Source of the DNA: Lutimonas saemankumensis | GTDB lineage: Bacteria; Bacteroidota; Bacteroidia; Flavobacteriales; Flavobacteriaceae | DNA: 64,000 nucleotides | NCBI RefSeq assembly: GCF_020171465.1 | Contig: NZ_JAIUZR010000005.1 | Span: forward strand, 1 to 64,000 | Reading direction: 5' to 3' | Part shown: piece by piece, positions 1-8,655 of the stretch | Layout: each line of letters opens with the position of its first letter | Position numbering within the stretch: the stretch's first letter is position 1 | The notes under the pieces: model-generated | Databases searched by the model: none | What the model saw: the letters and a program-made list of their open reading frames with translations, nothing else | Told to the model about the DNA's origin: nothing | Program-made: the position numbers and the translations under genes

Positions 1-3000
1 ACAGTAGTGGTAGATGATATTACGGCACCGGTTGCACCAACCCTGGCTAATGTAACAGGAGAGTGTTCAGCCACAGCTGTAGCACCAACCACGACAGATG
101 CATGTGCCGGTACGATCACAGGAACAACAACAGATCCACTTAGCTATAATACACAAGGAACCTTTACAATCACATGGACTTTTGATGATGGTAATGGAAA
201 CAGTGTTGATGTAGATCAGACAGTGATCGTTGATGATATAACCGCACCGGTTGCACCAACCCTGGCTAATGTAACAGGCGAGTGTTCAGCCACAGCTGTA
301 GCACCAACCACGACAGATGCATGTGCCGGTACGATCACAGGAACAACGACAGATCCGCTTACCTATAATACACAAGGAACCTTTACAATCACATGGACTT
401 TTGATGATGGTAATGGTAATAGTGTGGATGTAGATCAGACAGTGATCGTTGATGATGTAACTGCATCGGTTGCTGATTCAGTTTCTTTGCCAGATGTAAT
501 AGCACAATGTGAAGTAACAAGTTTGACGGCTCCAACGGCTACGGACAATTGTGGCGGAGCAGTATCGGTATCCAATAATGCCGTATTCCCAATTACTGCT
601 CAGGGTACAACAGTGGTTACTTGGACCTTTGAAGATTCAGAAGGTAACCTCTCAACACAGACTCAAAATGTAGTGATTGATTACCTTGCTGCACCTGTTA
701 GTTCCGGAAATGAGGAGATTTGCCAAGGAGAGGTTATACCATCCATAAGTGTAACTGTTAATGCAGGAGAAACTGCAGATTGGTATGATGCTCCGGTTGG
801 TGGTAACTTATTACTTTCAGGTAATACATCTTTTACTCCTTCAGTTGCAGGGACAGTCTATGCTGAAGCAAGAAGTATATCTTCATCTTGTGTAAGCCCT
901 AACAGAACAGAGGTTTCTGTATTAGAGAACATAGCCCCAACAATAGACAATGTAACGGGTACCGACCCAACCCTTATCGCTTGTCCATTATTGGATAATG
1001 GTAACATTACAATTTCTGCTACAGGTTCAAATCTTGAATACAGTATTGATAATGGAGTAAACTTCCAGGCTTCGAATACCTTCTCAGGATTAATAGCTGG
1101 AACCTATACAATAGTAGTACGCGATAACGTGACTAGTTGTTCAACAGCTTATGGAACACCAGTAGTGCTTGCGGCTCCTGGTTGTATAGCAGATTATACA
1201 GTGAGTATGTCTCAAACAGGAGGACCTGCTTCAGTAAATGCTGTTGGACAGACCCTGGAGTATACGATTGAACTGGTTAATACGGGAACACTGGATGTTA
1301 CAGGTGTTACTATTATAAATACCCTACCAGACGGTTCTAACGGAACAGTAGTGGGGCCGAATGGTGATGCAGGAACTCCGGGAGTACTTGATATTGGAGA
1401 AACCTGGACGTATACAGTGAGCTATACGACAAGTTTAATAGATTTCCAGAATGCAGTTGATCTAGTAAATACAGTTTCAATTACATCTACAGAAATTACA
1501 AGCCCTGAAACAGCCTCGGTAATTACACCTATCATAGTATCAGATCTAAGCTTGGCAGCTTCAGCAGATAATTCGAATCCGGTCGTAGGTACCAATGTAG
1601 TATTGACAATAGAAGTTCAGAATGACGGACCAAGTGATGTAACAGGAGTTCAGGTTACAGACCTGTTACCTAACGGATATACTTATGTAAGTGATGATGC
1701 AGGAACCTATAATGAAGTAACTGGTCTATGGACCATCGGAGGAATCTTAAACGGAACTTCAGCGGTGATCAATATCACAGCTACAGTAAATGCATCCGGA
1801 GATTATACAAATGTTGCAGAAGTTACTGCAGCGAATAACCTTGATCCTGATTCAACAGTGAATAACAATGACATCAATGAAGATGACCAGGATAGTATTT
1901 CAGTCACACCAGAGGCTTCATCTGATATCAGCTTCACAATGGATATTGATAACGATACACCAAATGTTGGAGATCAGGTAGTGTTTACCTTGACTGTAAA
2001 TAATAATGGTCCAAGTGATGCTACAGGAGTAGAAGTAACAGATCTGTTACCATCAGGTTATACATTTGTTAGTGATGATGCTTCAGGTAGTTATAATTCA
2101 ACCACTGGTGTTTGGACAATTGCTCCGTTGAACAATGGTAGTTCGGCTACTATGAATATCACAGCAACTGTCAATGCAAGTGGTGATTATACAAATATTG
2201 GTGAAGTGACAGCTTCAGATAATAATGATCCGAATTCAACGCCAAATAACGGTGTTCCAACGGAAGATGATTATGCCAGCGTTACATCAACACCGAATCC
2301 TGTTTCTGATATTGAAATCGATATGATGGTTGATAATGCAACACCATTAGTGGGTAACACCGTAGTCTTTACTATTGGCGTTACAAATAATGGTCCGAGT
2401 GATGCAACAGGTGTAGTTGTAGCAGACTTACTTCCAAGTGGATACACATTTGTTAGTGATGATGCATCAGGAGACTACAATCCGGTCACAGGTGTATGGA
2501 CAATTGATCCTATTGCAGGTTCAGGTACAGCAACGATCAATATTACGGCAAGCGTTAATGCAAGTGGTGATTATGAGAACGTAGCGGAAGTGGTAGCTTC
2601 TGACAACCTTGATCCTGATTCAACACCGAATAACGGTGATATCAATGAGGATGATCAGGTGAGTATCAGTATATCACCAGTGGCAGTTTCAGATATTGAA
2701 CTGACTGTTGATGTAGATAATAACACACCTTATGTTGGAAATGATGTATTGTTCACTATAAGGGTTTCAAACAACGGTCCTAGTGATGCAACGGGAATTC
2801 AGGTAACAGATGTATTACCAAATGGATATACCTATGTAAATGATAGTGGAAATGGTAATTATGATGCGGTGGCAGGATTATGGACTATTGGAGCCATTGC
2901 TTCAGGAGACAATAATGTACTGAACATCACAGCAACGGTGAATGCATCAGGCACCTATGAATATACAGCTGAAGTAACTGCGGCAGATAATTTTGATCCC

Positions 3001-5754
3001 GATTCAACTCCGGCTAATGGTATTGTCACTGAAGACGATCAGGATGCAGTAAGCACAAATCCGCTGCCTGTTTCAGATCTATCAATGAATATGACAGTAG
3101 ATAATGCAACACCCTATGTTGGAGGAGAGGTCGTATTCACAATTGAGATCACCAATAATGGTCCAAGTGATGCCACAGGAATTCAAGTGACTGATTTACT
3201 TCCAAGTGGATACGCTTATATAAGTGATGATTCTGGTGCCTATGTTGACGCAACAGGAATATGGACAGTTGGAGGTATAACCTCAGGTAACACCTCTGTG
3301 ATCAATATTACGGCTCGTGTTAATGCAACAGGAAACTATACAAATGTTGCTGAAGTAACTGCCTCAGATAATTTTGATCCGAACTCAACACCAAATAACG
3401 GAGTTGCAACAGAGGATGATTATTTCGAGATTACGACAAACCCGATTCCGGTAGCTGATTTAAGCATAGTGAAAACTGTAAATGACATGAATCCTACAAC
3501 AGGAGATATCGTGACTTTTACCATCACTGTTACTAATGATGGCCCAAGTAACGCAACAGGAATTGCTGTTGAAGATATCCTACCTGACGGTTTTGGAAAT
3601 ATTACACCAATAACAGCAGGAAGTAGCCTTGCCGGATCAGCGATTTCATGGAATGCACTAGCTGTTAGCAGTGGAAACAGTTTGGCACTTGAGTTTAGTG
3701 CGGAAGTACTGACAACCGGAACTTATGTAAACCAGGCAGAGATCATTGCTTCAGATGTGATTGATTTTGACAGCGAACCTTCAGTAAGTTTTGATGCAGA
3801 TGATTATGCTGATGGTATTGAAGATGATGATGAAAGTATCCTTGATGATATGATAATCAACTTCTTGCCTACAGCAATTGATGACGATGTCATTGCCGTT
3901 GAGAATACTGCCAACAACCCTATCATGGTATTGATCGATAACGGAAACGGTGCCGATGACTTTGGTGGAGACGGAGCAGGAACAATACCGGTTCTATTGG
4001 CAAGTCAACCTTCAAATGGAGTGGCCAGCGTTAATGATAATGGTACACCAACCGATCCTACGGATGACTACATACTGTATACTCCAAATGCTGATTATAT
4101 TGGATTTGACTCCTTTACCTACACCATTGAAGATGGACAAGGATTGATCGGAAGTGCAAATGGGGACAGGTCTACGGCTACGGTAACCATTGAAGTATTG
4201 GTTGACACTGATGGAGATATGGTTGGGGATATTTATGATATCGATGACGACAATGACGGTATTCTGGATACGGTTGAAGGAGGTAATGATTCGGATAGTG
4301 ACGGCTATATTGATAGTCTGGACCTTGATGCGGACAATGATGGATTACCTGATAATATCGAGGCTCAAGATGCAGCAGGTTATATTGCACCATCCGGAAT
4401 AGATTCAGATAAGAATGGACTGGATGACGCTTATGAAAGCGCAGCTGGTGCGGGAGAAGGATTGAGTGTATTCAATAATGACGGGGATTCAACTCCGGAT
4501 TATATCGATACAGATTCTGATAATGACAATGTTCCGGATAGTCTGGAAGGTCATGATGCCGATCACGATAGTCTGCCTGATGCATTCCTTATCGGTTCAG
4601 ATGCTGATGAAGACGGTCTGGATGACGGTTTTGAAGGATCCGATGTGAATGATGGTTTTGTACCAAATGATGAAATTGTCAATCTATCGATTCTTCCGGA
4701 TGCTGATGGAGATGCATCGCCTGATTTTAGAGACGAGGACGATGACAATGACGGAATTGCAACCAATGAAGAAGATTTAAATGGAGATAATGATCCTTCT
4801 AATGATGATACAGACGGAGATTTAATTAGAAACTATCTTGATATGGACGATGATAATGACGGAATCCTGACTGTTGTTGAAGGTACAAGCGATGAAGACG
4901 GAGATGGATTTGACAATTATTTGGATCTGGATGCAGATGATGATGGTATTCCGGATAACATAGAGGCGCAAAGTACCGTTGGATACATTTTACCTGGTCT
5001 TACGGATGCCAATAATAATGGAGTTGATGATGCTTATGAAGGGTCTTCCGGAAGTGTGAACGGATTGACACCTGTCAATACGGACGGTGATGGTGACGAG
5101 GATTATTTGGATAGAGATTCAGATAATGATAACGTTCCGGATGAAATTGAAGCACACGATTTCAATCATGACGGTGTAGCAGATGTCGCCCTGTCAGGCA
5201 GTGATTCTGATGGTGACGGACTGGATGATGCCTTTGAAGGATCAGAAAATAATGATGGATTTATTCCTAATGATGAAATAATTGACCCTCTTTTGGAGTT
5301 ACCTAATACGGATACTGAGGATGACGTTGATTTCAGAGATATAGATGATGACAACGACGGAATCGATACAATAGAGGAAGATGATAATCAAGATGGTGAT
5401 CCTACCAATGATGATTGCGATGAAGACCTGACTCCGAATTATCTGGATGTTACACCTTGCGACATTGTTCCAAATGGTTTCTCACCAAATGGTGATGGCA
5501 AGAATGACACACTGATAATACCTGCTTTATCAACTTATATGAACTTTGAGATGCAGGTGTTCAACAGACAGGGAAATAAGGTATATGAATACAAACGAGG
5601 AGGAGCATTGACGCCAGATTGGTGGGATGGAAGGTCTACGGGTAATTTAAATCTTGGAGATGATGTATTGCCTGCAGGAACGTACTTCTACCTGATCAAA
5701 TTTAATAGAGATGACAGAAAACCGATAACCGGTTGGGTATACTTGAATAAATAA
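1..5754 (+). CDS. Giant T9SS type-B surface adhesin (5' end outside window)
   Basis: The frame is open from base 1, so the gene begins upstream; the GTG at base 7 is not a credible start. Visible order: two near-identical HYR-like repeats (13-450) and a third diverged one; an Ig-like segment (about 690-1190); about seven DUF11-type units of roughly 385 bp (about 1195-3850) marked by NNGPSDATG and LLPSGYTFVSDD; a cadherin/Big-like segment (about 3868-4200); acidic thrombospondin type 3 calcium-binding repeats (DDDNDGI, about 4204-5450); and a C-terminal gliding-motility-associated type-B sorting domain (about 5461-5754) with [12 protein letters not shown] and [11 protein letters not shown]. 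In this family the C-terminal domain directs export by the type IX system to the cell surface. PorP/SprF and OmpA genes follow at once, as in sprB-like loci. The ligand is unknown. Confidence 0.93.
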   Translation, partial: TVVVDDITAPVAPTLANVTGECSATAVAPTTTDACAGTITGTTTDPLSYNTQGTFTITWTFDDGNGNSVDVDQTVIVDDITAPVAPTLANVTGECSATAVAPTTTDACAGTITGTTTDPLTYNTQGTFTITWTFDDGNGNSVDVDQTVIVDDVTASVADSVSLPDVIAQCEVTSLTAPTATDNCGGAVSVSNNAVFPITAQGTTVVTWTFEDSEGNLSTQTQNVVIDYLAAPVSSGNEEICQGEVIPSISVTVNAGETADWYDAPVGGNLLLSGNTSFTPSVAGTVYAEARSISSSCVSPNRTEVSVLENIAPTIDNVTGTDPTLIACPLLDNGNITISATGSNLEYSIDNGVNFQASNTFSGLIAGTYTIVVRDNVTSCSTAYGTPVVLAAPGCIADYTVSMSQTGGPASVNAVGQTLEYTIELVNTGTLDVTGVTIINTLPDGSNGTVVGPNGDAGTPGVLDIGETWTYTVSYTTSLIDFQNAVDLVNTVSITSTEITSPETASVITPIIVSDLSLAASADNSNPVVGTNVVLTIEVQNDGPSDVTGVQVTDLLPNGYTYVSDDAGTYNEVTGLWTIGGILNGTSAVINITATVNASGDYTNVAEVTAANNLDPDSTVNNNDINEDDQDSISVTPEASSDISFTMDIDNDTPNVGDQVVFTLTVNNNGPSDATGVEVTDLLPSGYTFVSDDASGSYNSTTGVWTIAPLNNGSSATMNITATVNASGDYTNIGEVTASDNNDPNSTPNNGVPTEDDYASVTSTPNPVSDIEIDMMVDNATPLVGNTVVFTIGVTNNGPSDATGVVVADLLPSGYTFVSDDASGDYNPVTGVWTIDPIAGSGTATINITASVNASGDYENVAEVVASDNLDPDSTPNNGDINEDDQVSISISPVAVSDIELTVDVDNNTPYVGNDVLFTIRVSNNGPSDATGIQVTDVLPNGYTYVNDSGNGNYDAVAGLWTIGAIASGDNNVLNITATVNASGTYEYTAEVTAADNFDPDSTPANGIVTEDDQDAVSTNPLPVSDLSMNMTVDNATPYVGGEVVFTIEITNNGPSDATGIQVTDLLPSGYAYISDDSGAYVDATGIWTVGGITSGNTSVINITARVNATGNYTNVAEVTASDNFDPNSTPNNGVATEDDYFEITTNPIPVADLSIVKTVNDMNPTTGDIVTFTITVTNDGPSNATGIAVEDILPDGFGNITPITAGSSLAGSAISWNALAVSSGNSLALEFSAEVLTTGTYVNQAEIIASDVIDFDSEPSVSFDADDYADGIEDDDESILDDMIINFLPTAIDDDVIAVENTANNPIMVLIDNGNGADDFGGDGAGTIPVLLASQPSNGVASVNDNGTPTDPTDDYILYTPNADYIGFDSFTYTIEDGQGLIGSANGDRSTATVTIEVLVDTDGDMVGDIYDIDDDNDGILDTVEGGNDSDSDGYIDSLDLDADNDGLPDNIEAQDAAGYIAPSGIDSDKNGLDDAYESAAGAGEGLSVFNNDGDSTPDYIDTDSDNDNVPDSLEGHDADHDSLPDAFLIGSDADEDGLDDGFEGSDVNDGFVPNDEIVNLSILPDADGDASPDFRDEDDDNDGIATNEEDLNGDNDPSNDDTDGDLIRNYLDMDDDNDGILTVVEGTSDEDGDGFDNYLDLDADDDGIPDNIEAQSTVGYILPGLTDANNNGVDDAYEGSSGSVNGLTPVNTDGDGDEDYLDRDSDNDNVPDEIEAHDFNHDGVADVALSGSDSDGDGLDDAFEGSENNDGFIPNDEIIDPLLELPNTDTEDDVDFRDIDDDNDGIDTIEEDDNQDGDPTNDDCDEDLTPNYLDVTPCDIVPNGFSPNGDGKNDTLIIPALSTYMNFEMQVFNRQGNKVYEYKRGGALTPDWWDGRSTGNLNLGDDVLPAGTYFYLIKFNRDDRKPITGWVYLNK
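13..450 (+). repeat. Two tandem 219-bp coding repeats
   Basis: The unit starting GATGATATTACGGCACCG at 13 recurs at 232 and is followed by a diverged copy from 451. The period is exactly 219 bp (73 codons), in frame. Only a handful of base differences are visible between the first two copies. Each encodes an HYR-like module beginning DDITAPVAPT and ending QTVIV. The array probably continues upstream of the window. Confidence 0.9.
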
Positions 5755-5770
5755 AAAATGATACAAACAA

Positions 5771-5796
5771 GACAGGCAGTGAAAGACCTGCCTGTC
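5771..5796 (+). terminator. Hairpin after adhesin gene (weak terminator candidate)
   Basis: Perfect 9-bp inverted repeat GACAGGCAG / CTGCCTGTC with an 8-nt loop, between the adhesin stop and the PorP gene. It is followed by AAAAAAATATAATTT rather than a T run, so it may be an mRNA-processing or partial-termination hairpin rather than a full terminator. Confidence 0.4.
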
Positions 5797-5815
5797 AAAA
5801 AAATATAATTTAACA

Positions 5816-6745
5816 ATGAAAAATATTAAACTGTATATCGTATTAGGACTGTTACTTTGGATAACAGATTTTTATGCACAGCAAGATGCCCAGTATACAC
5901 AATATATGTACAATATGAATATTGTTAATCCAGCATATGCGGGTTCAAGAGGTACCCTGAGTCTGGGTTTACTTGGAAGAAGTCAATGGACAAATGTCAA
6001 TGGGGCTCCAAAAACGATGACTTTTGATGCCCATGCCCCGGTAGGTAAAAAAGTTGGAATTGGGCTTTCGGTGATTGCAGATGAAATTGGACCGGCAAAG
6101 GAACAGAATATTTATGCTGATTTTTCCTATACCATTACAACTTCTCAGGAAGGAAGACTGGCGTTTGGATTAAAGGGTGGAGTAACACTTTTAAATGTAA
6201 ACCTTTTAGATGTTGTTCTGCCTCAAACCTCAACCGGCGATGATCCGCTTTTTGACGAAAATATAAATGATGCTTTTCCAAATATTGGTGCCGGGGTCTA
6301 TTATTACACGGAAAAATGGTATGCAGGATTCTCAGTTCCAAATATGTTAAAATCGGAACATCTGGATAAAGACAATGTGAATACAAAAGCCTCGGAAGAA
6401 GTTCATTACTTTCTTACTTCCGGATATGTTTTTGATCTGTCCAGTACCTTGAAATTTAAACCTTCTTTTTTAATTAAAGGAGTTACCGGAGCACCCTTGT
6501 CATTTGATATCAATGCGAATTTCTTGATGTATGACAGATTTGAACTAGGAGCAAGTTATAGGTACCAGGATGCGGTTAGTATACTATTCAATTTTGGAGT
6601 GACCAGAGCATTCAGGATTGGTTATGCCTATGATTATACAATTTCAGAATTCTCAAATGCCAATACAGGAGGGTCTCATGAAATTATTCTCTTGTACGAT
6701 ATAGACTTCACTAAAAAGAACTTAAAATCACCAAGATTCTTTTAG
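5816..6745 (+). CDS. PorP/SprF family type IX secretion-associated outer-membrane protein (module A)
   Basis: 309 residues. A Sec signal peptide ends near FYAQQ, followed by the family hallmark QDAQYTQYMYNMNIVNPAYAG and an alternating beta-barrel-like sequence to the end. PorP/SprF proteins sit in the outer membrane. SprF is required for surface display of the SprB adhesin, and partners of this type are usually encoded beside the adhesin they serve. The gene lies 61 nt after the type-B adhesin and before an OmpA-like gene. The protein is almost colinear, without gaps, with the paralogue at 14854-15783, while the DNA differs at many synonymous sites, suggesting an old duplication kept under selection. 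Start: ATG after the A-rich TTTAACA, normal for this phylum. Confidence 0.93.
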   Translation: MKNIKLYIVLGLLLWITDFYAQQDAQYTQYMYNMNIVNPAYAGSRGTLSLGLLGRSQWTNVNGAPKTMTFDAHAPVGKKVGIGLSVIADEIGPAKEQNIYADFSYTITTSQEGRLAFGLKGGVTLLNVNLLDVVLPQTSTGDDPLFDENINDAFPNIGAGVYYYTEKWYAGFSVPNMLKSEHLDKDNVNTKASEEVHYFLTSGYVFDLSSTLKFKPSFLIKGVTGAPLSFDINANFLMYDRFELGASYRYQDAVSILFNFGVTRAFRIGYAYDYTISEFSNANTGGSHEIILLYDIDFTKKNLKSPRFF

Positions 6746-6785
6746 ATGTTAAATAATTAATTAAATTTACCCAAAATTCCCCAAG

Positions 6786-8387
6786 ATGAAGAATGTAATA
6801 ATTTTAATTTGTTTGATTTTTAGCGGTGTTTACGTTGCTGCTCAAACAACTCCAGGTGTTTACACAGTAAAAAATCTGGATATTAATACTAAGGAATCCG
6901 ATTTTGGAACAGCTTTCCTTGGTAAGGATAAAGTTATATTCGCCGCCCCTACAACAAACACGATGATTGTGAAAAAGACCTGGAAGGAAAATGGTCAGCA
7001 ATTTTTAGATCTATACACAGGTCTGATCACTGATGACAGACAGGTCATTCAAAAAAAGAGGATGCCCGGAGATGTGAACACCAAATATCATGAAGCTGGT
7101 GTCGCTGTTTCGAAAGATCTTAAAACAATTTATTATACGGCAAATAATTTTTACGAGAAAAAGTATCTAACAGATTCCTCAGGAGTAAACAATTTACAAT
7201 TGTTTAGGGCCTCACTGAGTGTTGATGGAAAATGGACTGAAAAAGAAAAGTTGCCTTTTAACCATGTGGAATACTCAATTGGCCACCCTGCTTTGAATCA
7301 TGAAGACAACAAGCTGTATTTTGTTTCAGATATGCCAGGAGGGTATGGGCAAACAGATATCTATGTGGTGGATATAAAAGAAGACGGCTCTTTTGGTAAC
7401 ATCAGAAACTTAGGGCCCAGAGTTAATACGGAAGGAAGAGAAATGTTTCCTTATATTGGAAAAGACAATATTTTGTATTTTTCTTCAGACGGACATCCCG
7501 GGTATGGAAAACTGGATGTTTTTGCCAGTAAGATTTTTGACACCACTGTTTCAGTTCCATTGAATCTGGAAGAGCCTGTGAACAGTATAGAAGATGATTT
7601 TGCTTTTATCATTGATGATGATAAAGACAGAGGTTTCTTCTCTTCGAACAGAGATGAAGGAAAAGGAGATGATGATATCTACTCGTTTTTAGCTGATCCG
7701 GGACTGCATATTTACTGTGGGCAGGATATCACTGTTAATGTGAGATCTGAGGCGACCGGAGAAATTGTTGCGGGAGCTACGATAGAACTTAGAAATGAAA
7801 GTGGAGAAGTTATAGAAACTGTAACTGCAGGCCCTGATGGATCATATACTTTTGATTTGACCTTATGTGATACGCCGTATACCGTATTTGCAACAAATAA
7901 AGGGTTTTTGAATGCGGAACAAACTATTCGTACGGTGAACGATATTGATCAGGCTCCGTATATAGTTAATTTGAATCTACCTGCTCAATTTGTATCAAAC
8001 AAAGTGAACATCAATACGATATACTTTGATTTTGACAAATACAATATTCGTCCGGATGCTGCCAAAGAGTTAGATAAGGTAGTTCAGGTGATGAATGAGT
8101 ATCCGGAGTTGCTGATTGAGGCAGGATCTCATACAGACTCAAGAGGTAAGGATAAATACAATATGAAATTATCTGAAAAACGTGCGAAAGCTACGGTTGA
8201 TTATATAGTTTCGAAAGGAATAGACGCCTCAAGAATTACGTACCAAGGCTATGGTGAAACCCAATTGGTTAATGAATGTGCCAATGGTGTGAAGTGCTCG
8301 AGTGAAGCACATCAGTTGAACCGTAGAACTGAGTTTAAAATAGCCAATGAAAGCGGCTTTGAACTCGTACCTTCTCCCCAGGAATAA
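6786..8387 (+). CDS. OmpA family protein with PD40-like propeller (module A)
   Basis: 533 residues. Signal peptide (about 1-20, ending VAAQTT); WD40-like PD40 repeats (about 150-300; LYFVSDMPGGYGQTDIY, FFSSNRDEGKGDDDIY); a carboxypeptidase-regulatory/Cna-B-like domain (about 315-395); and a C-terminal OmpA peptidoglycan-binding domain (about 410-525) with IYFDFDKYNIRPDA and GSHTDSRG. OmpA domains of this type bind diaminopimelate in peptidoglycan through a conserved Asp and Arg, so the protein probably anchors the surface apparatus to the cell wall. It is third in the adhesin-PorP-OmpA module, 40 nt after the PorP gene. Two paralogues occur at 15817 and 17524. The exact partner is inferred from position only. 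Confidence 0.9.
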   Translation: MKNVIILICLIFSGVYVAAQTTPGVYTVKNLDINTKESDFGTAFLGKDKVIFAAPTTNTMIVKKTWKENGQQFLDLYTGLITDDRQVIQKKRMPGDVNTKYHEAGVAVSKDLKTIYYTANNFYEKKYLTDSSGVNNLQLFRASLSVDGKWTEKEKLPFNHVEYSIGHPALNHEDNKLYFVSDMPGGYGQTDIYVVDIKEDGSFGNIRNLGPRVNTEGREMFPYIGKDNILYFSSDGHPGYGKLDVFASKIFDTTVSVPLNLEEPVNSIEDDFAFIIDDDKDRGFFSSNRDEGKGDDDIYSFLADPGLHIYCGQDITVNVRSEATGEIVAGATIELRNESGEVIETVTAGPDGSYTFDLTLCDTPYTVFATNKGFLNAEQTIRTVNDIDQAPYIVNLNLPAQFVSNKVNINTIYFDFDKYNIRPDAAKELDKVVQVMNEYPELLIEAGSHTDSRGKDKYNMKLSEKRAKATVDYIVSKGIDASRITYQGYGETQLVNECANGVKCSSEAHQLNRRTEFKIANESGFELVPSPQE

Positions 8388-8457
8388 TGTTTAAAACCTT
8401 GTTAACATTTGCTTAAGAAAAAAGAATGTGCTAAAAGTGATATGTACCAAATTTTTA

Positions 8458-8465
8458 TATATTTG
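8458..8465 (+). promoter_or_regulatory. Candidate -7 promoter element upstream of module B
   Basis: TATATTTG matches the Bacteroidota -7 consensus TAnnTTTG exactly, but no convincing TTG lies at the usual -33 distance. If used, it would give a leader of about 185 nt containing the terminator-like hairpin at 8551 and the inverted repeat at 8611. Confidence 0.35.
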
Positions 8466-8550
8466 CTTATACGGTTTAGAATGTGGGAAAAATATTCAAA
8501 AATAAAAACGAATCTTATAAAATTAAAAGCTTGATTTTATGCTAATTATC

Positions 8551-8585
8551 AACTCACTTTGTCTTCAAGGCGAAGTGAGTTTTTA
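8551..8585 (+). terminator. Rho-independent terminator (end of module A, or leader attenuator of module B)
   Basis: AACTCACTT (8551-8559) pairs with AAGTGAGTT (8573-8581), 9 bp around a 13-nt loop, running into TTTTT. It lies 163 nt beyond the OmpA stop and 70 nt before the start of the next adhesin. Confidence 0.65.
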
Positions 8586-8610
8586 ACGTATAAAAGGCTC
8601 AATACAAAAT

Positions 8611-8638
8611 AATGAAACATTTGGCTTAATGTTTCATT
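8611..8638 (+). promoter_or_regulatory. Perfect 11-bp inverted repeat just upstream of the module B adhesin start
   Basis: AATGAAACATT (8611-8621) and AATGTTTCATT (8628-8638) flank the 6-nt loop TGGCTT. The 3' arm contains the upstream in-frame ATG (8629), which would therefore be buried in a hairpin; this favours the ATG at 8656. It could be an operator or an mRNA hairpin. Confidence 0.5.
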
Positions 8639-8655
8639 CTTATAAAATTAATCAT

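Noticed and set aside
13..450. Regular repeats considered as a CRISPR or satellite array
   Set aside because: They are in frame, far longer than CRISPR repeats, have no unique spacers and encode recognisable extracellular domains.
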